Assembly: GCF_027744825.2 (NCBI RefSeq)
Contig: NC_071342.1
Location: 20,184,001-20,248,000 of the forward strand
DNA: 64,000 nt
Reading direction: 5' to 3'
From: Synchiropus splendidus
Taxonomy: Eukaryota > Chordata > Actinopteri > Syngnathiformes > Callionymidae
Shown piece after piece: positions 1 to 10,300 of the stretch. A model generated the notes under the pieces. The model was given only the letters and a program-made list of their open reading frames with translations, was not told the DNA's origin and made no database searches. The first letter of the stretch is position 1. Every line of letters starts with the position of its first letter. The translations under genes were made by a program, and so were the position numbers.

Positions 1-220
1 CGGCTCAAGATGATGTCAAAAGTTCATCGCTCACTTCTTCCCCCCCCATTTGACCGTCGCTCCAGCGTTTTAGCGTCTCACCGGGATCCACACTTTTAAT
101 GACGACTCGACAGGTTTTTATATTTTATTTGAACATGACTTGAGTCACAGGCCGCTGTCACCGATGTTTTAAGATTGTCTTGTGTTTAATAAAAGACTGA
201 ATGTAAAAAAAAAAAAAAAG
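1..220 (+). other. Possible 3' UTR end of an upstream plus-strand gene (ide predicted by synteny)
   Basis: No coding frame is recognisable. A poly(A) signal AATAAA lies at 188-193 and an A-run follows at 204-218, which is where transcript 3' ends usually fall. In human 10q23 the neighbour of MARCHF5 is IDE, transcribed towards it, so a plus-strand ide 3' UTR ending here would fit. The immediate A-run could instead mark a retroposed cDNA tail. The gene assignment is inference from synteny only. Confidence 0.3.
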
Positions 221-375
221 TTTGTTTGACTCATGGGACGAGTCCACAGGAGCTGGCGTGTCCTAACAAGGAATCAAGCTCTCCGTTTCATGAAGTGGCT
301 ATTGCCGACTACACTGAAGCGTAACATTATGACCACATGCAGCGTTAAGCTTTTGCCTGATACTGATCTGACAAC

Positions 376-534
376 TAGTGATGGGCTTATGAGGCTTCGT
401 GAAACGGTGTCCTCCTTTTCCCAGGCCACTAGATGGCACTCTCTGCTCAAAAAGCATTTTTAAATCGAGAGCGCCACCTACTGAGCTCTGAAAATGAGGA
501 CAGCGTTTCTTGGAGCCTCATAAGGCCATCACTA
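376..534. mobile_element. hAT-like MITE with terminal inverted repeats and 8-bp target duplication
   Basis: The ends are inverted repeats of about 40 bp starting TAGTGATGG, readable at 376-415 and, reversed, at 495-534. The element is flanked by CTGACAAC (368-375) and CTGGCAAC (535-542), an 8-bp target duplication with one mismatch. Short inverted repeats beginning TAG/CAG with 8-bp duplications are the hAT signature. At 159 bp it has no coding capacity. A diverged relative lies at about 42569-42766. Confidence 0.8.
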
Positions 535-1069
535 CTGGCAACCACTGACCACTTCTGAAGGACAGTTGGTCTGTATTACAGTGTGATACTTCAGGGGTGT
601 TTGTCCTCTTCAAACTGAGACGTGAACTGTTGTTTGGGGCGAGTCATTCTGATGACAGAGAGGAGTGAAACTTGTAGAATCCAACATTCAAAGTTCAGTT
701 TTTGGCTGTCTGAGGTCCAGTGAAGTCCTCATGTAAAGGCCCTGGAGGAAGTCCTGACTCCAGTCCATAGCTTGGAGAAGACCGTCAACCTTCTCAAGGA
801 CACAGCTGTCAAGATTTTGGAGAACAGTTTGGTGTCTTGATATTGGGACCTGAATCCACATGGTGGTGGGGAAAGAACCTTGAATGCAACTGTAGCAGAG
901 TCACACAAAATGTAGATCTTAGAACCGGAGCTCTTTGTTTCATCCTGAAACCCCTGACCAGCCGGACCCCAGAGTTGAAGTGGAACGCACCTCTAATCCA
1001 AGTCACGTGACCAAACACCAGCACAGCTTCTCCACTGGAGTGAAGCGGATCCCATCACAGCTCAGAATC
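535..1069. other. Intergenic spacer downstream of marchf5
   Basis: No gene, RNA or further bounded repeat was recognised. Short open frames here are not coding-like. The marchf5 transcript is expected to end just to the right of this stretch. Confidence 0.5.
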
Positions 1070-1075
1070 TTTATT
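1070..1075 (-). terminator. marchf5: Poly(A) signal of marchf5
   Basis: TTTATT on the plus strand reads AATAAA on the minus strand, about 160 bp downstream of the marchf5 stop codon. Cleavage is expected near 1050. This implies a short 3' UTR of roughly 180 nt. Confidence 0.6.
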
Positions 1076-1233
1076 GATCATCAGGATACATTCCACAGTG
1101 AATCTCTGGCTCCAAAAGCAACGTTAGAAAACTCTCCACAACAACATGCGAGTGTCAGCGTCCGAGCGCGTCGGGTCAAAAGTGAAAGTTTGTGAGGACG
1201 GTGGAGGAGATGACAGTCTCTGGTTCTCACTCC

Positions 1234-1350
1234 TCAGGCTTCCTCCTGCTCCGGGAAGTTGAGGATCTTGCGATGGGCTTGTCTCAGGTACTGCTGCTGC
1301 TTGAAGTAAACTTTGAAGGCTCCTTTGATGGCCACGAACGCGATTCCTCC
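1234..1350 (-). CDS. marchf5: marchf5 exon 6 (last coding exon)
   Basis: Encodes GGIAFVAIKGAFKVYFKQQQ onward to the stop (TGA at 1234-1236), 38 residues in phase 0. It holds part of the last hydrophobic stretch and the charged cytosolic tail. Confidence 0.95.
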   Translation of the reverse strand, partial: GGIAFVAIKGAFKVYFKQQQYLRQAHRKILNFPEQEEA

Positions 1351-4300
1351 CTGAACACAGCAGCACACGAACGCGTCACGTGACGTCATACATTGGTGGC
1401 TGGCGCCGCACCCACCAGGATGGTCCGCTGCAGGTTGGAGTTGACGCTGCTGAACATGAGCTTCCCCACGATGGTGGCGATGGTGGGGAAGACCAGGGCG
1501 CCGCACAGGATCCGAGTGGCTGAGACATGGTCTGCCAGGGGACTGGCCTCGGCCGGGATCCGGGGGACCGGACAGCCGATCCCTGCAGGGAGACGGAACG
1601 TTGGGAATTATCAGTTCAGTGAGCGGCCATATTGGATCACACCACACCACAATGAGGATGATCCGACGAGTATCTTGGTCCATAGTTCAAGTCAACTGTT
1701 CAGAGACATGAGATACAGCAGCCATTTAACCCCTAAATAAAGCTGGCAGAGCAGCCTGTCAGACACCAGCGGCTTCTACCAGAGACCTGAAACATTGAGT
1801 TTCTCATCTCTACACTTAGTTCACTGTTCTATTGAAACATCAACAAATAATGATGTTGGAGACAAACTCCACTGAGAAGTTTCTTTCTTAAGTCTTACTC
1901 AAGCAATGGGGTGACTTGACTCTGAAACAGGACTCTCTTCGGAGCAGGAGGGGCAACTACACTGCTGTAAATATGTTAGCGTATTCCACACAAGGTGCGA
2001 ATCGTGGGGTTTCATCTGGCGCCGGCAGCTCATTGGCCAGTGTGCAAGCGGTTCTGACCCGGGAAGATGGTGCTGAGGATCTGCAGCTTGTTGCTGTACT
2101 TCCTCCACAGCCGCAGCACGTAGTCCTCCCAGCGGATCATCTTCCCCAGGATCAGCATGACGGGGATGGTGGGCAGGCCGATGAGCAGGAAGAGGGGGTC
2201 GGCCCGCTCCATCACGTCCAGGCCCTCCTTGTGACCCACCACCTGCAGACCACGGGACGTCAGAGTCGGACCGCAGGGTGGGGGGATTCCGTCGCGGCTC
2301 TCTCTCACCTGCATGACGGTCACCGCTCCATAGGTGACGGCTGTCCAGTAGATGGAGCCCACCATGATGCCGGCGGCGGCGAAGGGTCCGGCTTTTGAGA
2401 TGAGTCGGTCTGAGAGGTCCAGTACGTAGACCACAGGACCTGCAGGAGGGGAAGAGCAGAGTCAGGACCAAAGGAGGAAGACGGATGTGGGTCAGGGTGA
2501 CCGCGGGAACAGGAAGCCCCGGCGTCGCAGGTCGCGCTCGCCCCGACACTTCCTGACCATGTGACGGAGCTCAGGTCAGCCGGTTCAGGTTTTAGTCCTT
2601 CAATCGCACTCTGTGTTGGAGAGTAAACCGCAGCACAAAGAGCTTTGGTTCCGTAAACTCTTCCACTCAGAAGCTGCTGCTGCTGAACAGCTGAGTCATC
2701 TAAACAGCATGAAAACCTCACGTCTCCTCCAGAAACACTCATTTAGCCTCAAAAAAAAAAAACTGTCATCACGTTGTTAAGTGAGCAAGAGCAGGGTGTG
2801 AGGTGAAAGCGCTGAGTCACTGCGTGTTGTGAAAGCTGCCGGAGCACTTTGGGACCACGTCAGCAGCCGACTGATGGATGGTCCTGTTCTCCGCCACTGG
2901 AGACTGCAGCACAAAGAGATCCAAAGGCTCTGACTCACGGGAGGCTCTGAGTCACGGCTCGCTGCCGTAACTTCATCTCTGGGATTCACTTCATATCTGG
3001 GGTCTGATCTGAAGAATACAAGGGCCTGGGTCAGCTCACGAGGGCAGCGCTCGGAGTGAAGAGGTCCGGAATACAAGGCCGACTCCTCGTGTCTCGGGTT
3101 TTCCAGCCATGTTTCCTCACTGCTGCCCGACTACCAGCCGGAGGGAAGTGGGTCGCCTCCTAATGTTTCTCTGGTCCAGTGGAAAAGTGACCACTGGCAG
3201 CAGATTTCACAATTAAGACCATTACAATGGATGGATGGAGAATAGAAGAGAGGGGGGAAAAGTGCAGCTCGAATTCCTCGGCTAAAGGCTCCGCATGCCG
3301 GGAAGGTTCCAGCTGGCACGGCGAGGCGCAAGGACACCGTGTCCTCGGCACCGTCTCTCCTGGCCAAGTCATCAGGACGGGCCGGATTTGCCGGGCGGAA
3401 AATCATCCGCGGCTTTCAGCGCTTCAGAGTCAAAGGTCGACAGAGAAAACAATCCAAATCTGCGTATATCTGGATCCACGGGCAGAAGAGGAGGACGGGA
3501 CACAGGCCAGACAATGGCAGGGATGATTATTTCTGAGAAAACTGTTGCATCCTTTGTATCACCAGTTGAGTAGTTTCATCGCAACTTGGCTTCAGAACCG
3601 TCTTTACGGCACCAAACCAAACAGACAGAGGAGTTTAGATTTTTTTAACTCCAGTGTTTGATAGAACAAATGTCGCCCTGAACTGTCGTACCCCCAACTC
3701 TATTTTGTAGTCAGACACGTTGCACGTAGCGCTACTTTTGCAGCTCCAATAGTCCACTAATGCGAACATACAGTTGGTGAACCGCACTGTAACCGGGTCG
3801 GTCCAAGCACTCAGACATAGTGCAGAGGGAGGGGCTATGACATCATCGTCTGATTGTACAGTCAAAGACGGGTTGTTGATCCGCTCCTCAGCCCCAGTTT
3901 CAAAAAGTTACAGTTGCAGCGGATAAGGCCCGGCCCCACCTTCACACGGGTGGGTCTTTAAAACCTGCTTTCCACTGTCTCCTCACGGTGGCCATCGACT
4001 TCTCTCGAACCATGGACCACATTCCACATCTAGAAGCTTTCCAGCTTCTCACACAAGCACCTGGAAATTTCCACTGTCCACTGAACATCCTGATGCCACT
4101 CGAGTCACTTTCGGTGTTGAAACACGACACGTCTTGTTTGTATTCAAGAATACATCACAGGCATCTCACAACAGCTCTCTCTCTCTCTCTCTCCCACACA
4201 CTGGCAGCACTCAGCCTCAGACTAGAGGAAGAGAAGGAAGCTGGTCCCGTCCGTCGCATGACTTGATCATTGCTCACCAGACTGTGTCTCTCTGCCTTAC

Positions 4301-7300
4301 TCCAGGACACAAACACTTGTGAGCAGCTGATGTGGTGAACGGTCACGTAACACGTCCTGTGTGCTTTTGGAAAAAAAAAACATCAGCTGGCAGCTTTTGG
4401 AATGTAAAGTTTACAACCAAAGCACCTGGTCTTAAGAATGTCTATGCCACAACTCCAGATACTTTCTATTGATCAATACTTGACTTGATACATTTAAATT
4501 TACTACTGACGGCATCAAATCCCACCATTTCCATGAGGCTCATAAACCGTTTCTGCGAAAACAATTCCATACTTGTAGACCAATATGACTCTGAGACTTT
4601 CATTTAGAGTGACACTTGAGAGCTGAGGGCTGTGTCTCTTCAGTCCAGACTTCCCTTTAGAATGTTGCCTGGCAACCAGTCCGCAAGCACAGTTTCAGTG
4701 AATGACTTGTTTGACTTCTCTCCGATGTATATGGATGGGGGAGCGTCATGTGACCAAAGTGATTTACCAAATTCATGTCACTTTTCTACATTGACTTTAC
4801 TGTTGACCATCTTCATCGCCTTCCTGAGTCGCCACTCGGTTGATCATCTCCCTGATATAAATGTGATTGAGGAAGCAGTTTCTGCTTATAGCATCACACT
4901 AACATACATGAACCTGTTTACCAGGCAAGCCTGGCCTCCTGCTGACTAACACTGATCTGTCAAACATCCTCTAGGGTAAAATGAACCAGAGAGTTTGTAC
5001 GTAACAGACTGACCAGCTGAGGAATCACAGTTGTACAAGCTTCCAGAAAAATCCTTGCTGGTGTTTGGGACCAGCTCATGTCCCTGTCACAGTTGGGTGG
5101 GGGGGTTAATTGAGGTCACTGCTTCACAGAGCAGCCACCATCCAGGACCCTACTGCTCCCCATCAGAGCGAACAGAAATATTTACCCGATTCACCGCAGA
5201 CCTGACGCCTGTGTGGAACACAATAAACTTGTATAGGAGAAATTCAGTCACTGCTTCTGGAGGGTTTTCACATGGCAACGTCAACATCACACGACAAACA
5301 CAATCTCCACGATGACAATTCTGCATCTCACGAAAAATTCGATGAACAAGTGGCACTCGCTGCATTGGACTTAAACACGTGAACATGACGAGACCGTAAC
5401 AGCGCGCCGCGCTCTCCAGCTCCGCGGCAGCCGACACCGGTGTGTGACAGTTGTGGAGAGTGTGGTGGACTTTGGTTCACCATTGTAGTTTTAAACGTAT
5501 TTTTAATCCAGGGAACCTTTGATCATGACACTGGTCGACTCTGAGTCTCTGGATCCGTGTTTATTTTATTAGATGGAGTGGTCCTCATAAGTTCTCTGAC
5601 GCGGTTGTCTGCCTTGGTTCACATCAACGCATGCAGGTCTCACGCTGTGCTGGTGAAAATAGTTGGATATTGGCGGTGGCGTCCTCTTCCGCGTCCCCAT
5701 TAGGGTTCACTGATCGTGGACACACTCTCACAGGCAGCGCAAATGCTATGAGCCGGGATCAGTTAGGGACCATCAACAAATTCTAAAGCGGTCAAAGTAT
5801 TAGTGAAATCTTCAATAAGGCCATGGAAAACAAGCATTTTAGGAGAGAGAATTGTGAAAAGTTTTTTCATAACACAAGACCAAGCACTGACAGTTTGTAT
5901 CATGAGAATATGACTAAATGATCAAACTCCACTGATAAGTTTCATCGTGAAACAGATTCAAGAGAGACTGTAGTGTCCAACACATGGAATAGGATGAAAC
6001 TGTATTTAGCGTGATCATTATCGTTACCACCAAATTCATCGCAATAACTTTTTTGGTCCATATCGCCCATCCCTAGTTGTCACCGTGACGTCATTGAAGG
6101 CAGCAGGAAACTCGTGCGCATGAGTGGGCAGGTGTAAGAAATGTCCTCTGAAGAGTTACAAACTATACCAGGTAGATAAGGAATGAACCAAAGTCAGGGG
6201 CTGAATTTGACACAACAATATCATTGGTAAATGACCACTGAAAGAAAGTTGCGACCTTGTGTTTTCAGTCCTTCTGAGGAAACACCAGCAACAATTGAAA
6301 GGCGTTTCATGTCACAAAGCTTCGACAGAGATCACTCTGCACCTGCTGCTTCTTAAAAAACACCAGGACACGGCTCCAGCAGCCAGGAAACGCTGAGTCA
6401 CCAAACTAGCTCCAACAAAGTGCAGGAAATTCAATTAAAAAAAAGGGGAACTGTGTTTCAACTTTTCCTCAAAGGAGCTATTGTGCGTCTGAAGTCTCAA
6501 CTTTCGTCAGCGCTAGAGACTTATGAGCGAGGCAACTGTGATATTGGTGAGGCCAAACCTACCCAGTTTAGGAAAGACAATGAGGTATTCTGCGTTGCAC
6601 TGAGGGCAGGCCACCCGCGCTGTACTGTTGCCCCGCTGCTTCTCGTCCACCCAGCGCTGCAGGCAGGATTGGTGGACCCACTTTGTTGAGCCGCGGCAGC
6701 GACATGGACGCACCCACTCTGCAGTGCGGTCGTCCTCGTCTGTGGCGAAGCAGACCCAGCAGCTCCTAGGAGGACAGTGAAGAATGAACATGGCTTATAG
6801 AGATTGTACAGTAAACACATTCCTAGTAAGCTTGAGGTTGCTTCACCACCTCTCCCCTCATAGCTACACCTGTCTGCCGGTAGCAGTATTACTCAGCACG
6901 TTTTGACTGTGCTTAAATCTATCTGGCAAGTACATTGTCCGCAGTCAGGAACGTCGTCTGTTTGCGCAACTAGCTGCTTCACTGGTCCCCAAGTCACGCT
7001 CAATACCAACTGGATGTGACATCCATCAGTAGACTTGGGCTTCAACCACCTTCACTCCGGTCCAGTTTCAGGCAGTTAGTCCCAGAGATGTGGGACGCGA
7101 GTCAAGGGACTCAAGTCGCCAGATTATGGACTTGTGACATGCTTGACAAATAGTGGCAAATGCCTCGACTTGACTTGCTACTCATGACTTGAGACTTGAC
7201 TTGCATGCAATGACTCGACAAGTTATTGCTTTCTTAGTTATTGAGGGAATCATTAAAAACATTCGAATGTACGGATGTGAGCCAACCTGGCAACCTGACT

Positions 7301-10300
7301 GTACGATCATGTGACGTGCACATCAATCTCGCACAGGGAGAATTAATATTTTATTTACATTTCTCTCTATCTGAGCTGTTGTTCATTCTTATATGCAGTG
7401 TTTTTTTGCACTTGTGCATTGAAATAATTTTGCAAATTAAAGTTAACACGGCTGTCATGCAGCTTATGATAATTTAATAACTTGACCTGAGCAAAGCTCT
7501 GACTTGACTCAACCGTCACAAAAAAAAAAAGACTTGACTCAAGACTTGCACATGTGTGACTTACTCCCACCTCTGGTTAGTTCTCAGGGGCAATATTAGA
7601 GGATGACGTTCAGTGGCGGCCATTTTAAATCCCTAACAGTCCTCCTTAAAAGCCAAAGAACACATCGACTGTTGAAAATCTCAGTGCCAAGGCACTGGGA
7701 GAACCTGGTGGACCTCTTAAGTTACAAGGGTTGACCATTTGGCACTGAGCCCTAAGGAGTGGTCTCAGAACATCTAGCTAGATCAACTATTGACTGTTGA
7801 ATCGGAAGGTCCCAACATCGCCCCTAATCACTCGGCAGTCAGGTGACTACCTTTGTCCGTCTATTCTCTGTGTGAAAATGTAGTTGTTTTGTGGATGCAA
7901 GATTATATCACAATGGTTTTGACAACTCTGGAATACTGTTGAGCTCACGTTGCTTGGTGGGTTGGGCTGAGTGCAATGAATGAATGAGATTCCCGGTCAA
8001 GACACTTCCTTTTTGCCGTGAGGCAAACCAAATTCTTGAATTATGGAAGATGTTTTATAAATCTATTGTGTATTGTTTTTAAATTAAGAAATGTGCAAAC
8101 GCGCCGGGCGGCAGCAACACCTCAAGGCACCCACAGGAAGTCAAGAAAGCCTGGGACCAATCGGCTAAGCCGACAGGCAAGAGTCCAGGAAGCTGAAGCA
8201 GGGAGTGTTATACAGGCCTTCCATCTGAACCAGGCCAGGAAATGACTGAGTTAACTTCGAGAAGCAGCAACTGTTGAGCAGGATTGGGGTGTTTGAATGT
8301 TCAAAGAACTCAAAGAAACTCTTTAACAACATGTTTACATAGTGGAACTGGCTGATATGCCTCCCTCTCAGAATGTGAGATATGTCTGGAATGGGAGCGC
8401 TCTCGCTCAGACACGATACCAAATGAAGACTCAAGAGGAGCTAAACAATGTATGCCAACATTTTTCATTGCTGGGAGTCCATGATCACTGTTTCTCTGGG
8501 AGTGAGCAGGATGGATAGGATCAGGAAGCAGTAGATCAGAGGGACATGTCAGGTGTTTAGGAGACCAAGTCAGAGAGGCTAGATGGAGATGGTTTGGACA
8601 TGTACAGAGGAGCCAGTACATTGGTAGATGAAGATGTTGAGGTTGGAACTGCCAGGCAGAAGGTGGAGAGGAAGGCCAAAGAGGAGATGGATGGAGGTGG
8701 TGAAGGAGGACATGAGGTTTGTAGGTTTGAGAGAAGAGGAAGCAGAGGACAGGGGGAGATGGAGGAAGTTGATCCACTGTGGCCACCTCTGAAGGGAGAA
8801 GCCGAAAGAAGAAGAAGAAAAAGAAAAAGAAGAAGAAAAAGAAGAAGAAGCAGAAGGACATTGGAACTGCCAGGCAGAAGGTGGAGAGGAAGGCCAAAGA
8901 GGAGATTGATGGAGGTGGTGAAGGAGGACATGAGGTTTGTAGGTTTGAGAGAAGAGGAAGCAGAGGACAGGGTTAGATGGAGGAAGATGATCCACTGTGA
9001 AGGGAGGAGCCAAAAAAAAGAACAAAAGAAGAAGGAAGTCGATAAAAACTGGCATTCTATGAAGACGTAGAGTCTTCTTTAAGGTGCAGGACATGAATCT
9101 AATAGCAGGCTCAATATAGTTCACCGTGTACATCTCCAGCCCCCCTGCTGTTTTAGTTGAATTATAAATGTGAAATGTATTCGCTCTTCCTGTTATCAGT
9201 TTCCGTGGCCACCAGAGAGAGCTGAGGTCCCAAACGTACGTAACTTTGCTGCAATTTCTCTTTCTTCTTTGGCTAATGAATAAAACACTACAATGCTGGA
9301 GATGTGTTTAGCTCTCGGGTGACAACAACAAACTAACAAAACAGACAAGAGGAGGAAATGTTCTCACGCTTTCACACTTGACTCTTTCAGGAAGTATTTA
9401 AAGGATCGCGACAAAGTTAATAGCCACCTGCATCAGGCAGCACTACATGTGAGCACAGAACAATGGATGTCACTCTGAGCCGAAGACAAAACTGTTTCCT
9501 TCACTCTAGCATCTCCGATTCCAGTAACCCAGCTCCACACCATGACAGGACCAAATAGGAGAGCTCCGAAACGTTAGCCTCACTGCGAAACCCTAGTAGA
9601 GATGAGCCTCCGGCGAGCACACACTCCAAAAGTTAGCAAGATTTCATGGCAATCTGTTGGGTTGTATCCCGTCATGTGAACATATCCAGCTCAACTTTAA
9701 ATTATGACCAGTAAGGAGCTCTTAGCGTGTTTAAAAGAATCCACTCAAAAATGTTCCTTTTCATTGACCTAAAAACAAAAAAGAAAAAAACAATTTCCAA
9801 CTTCACTATAGATTTGAAAACACAAACATGTGCTGTGATGTCTAAATAGTTCTCAACCAAGTCAGGCTCCAAGAAGCTCAACACCCAAGTAAAAAAGGAT
9901 CTTTTCACCCAGCTTTGGTCATGTGACTCTGGGAAAACTGGAGGTCTCCGAGTACAAATGTCAAGACGAAGCAGATCCCAGCCCACAAAGACCATAAAGA
10001 GAGGTTAATAAACGCCAGAGAGGTTGACGGACCACACTTCATTCATGTTCTCATCCACCCCATGTGGAGTGTGTGGCCACGCTGAGCAGTTAGGCATGAT
10101 CCAGCCTGAAGTGTAAGAGCTGTAATTTTCAGGGAGAGAACAGGGTTGACCGAGTCACAAGGTAACAAAGTCGCTTGAATGCTGCACAGAGCAACAAGAT
10201 GACATGCGTAGCTCATGGTTACGCGAGGGTCACATTGGGGTCGGTCGACCACATCTTGTGAAACTTTGTAAAATGTGCTGAGCGCAGATATGAACCCTGA

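Noticed and set aside
1192..1740. Plus-strand open frames over the marchf5 3' exons
   Set aside because: They are the complement of real marchf5 coding exons.
4632..4949. 105-codon plus-strand open frame in marchf5 intron 2
   Set aside because: No recognisable domain, no splice or promoter support, and it sits in intronic DNA close to transposon fragments.
8310..9133. Minus-strand open frames of 124-195 codons rich in Phe, Leu and Ser
   Set aside because: They are reverse readings of the GAA tract and LINE tail on the plus strand.
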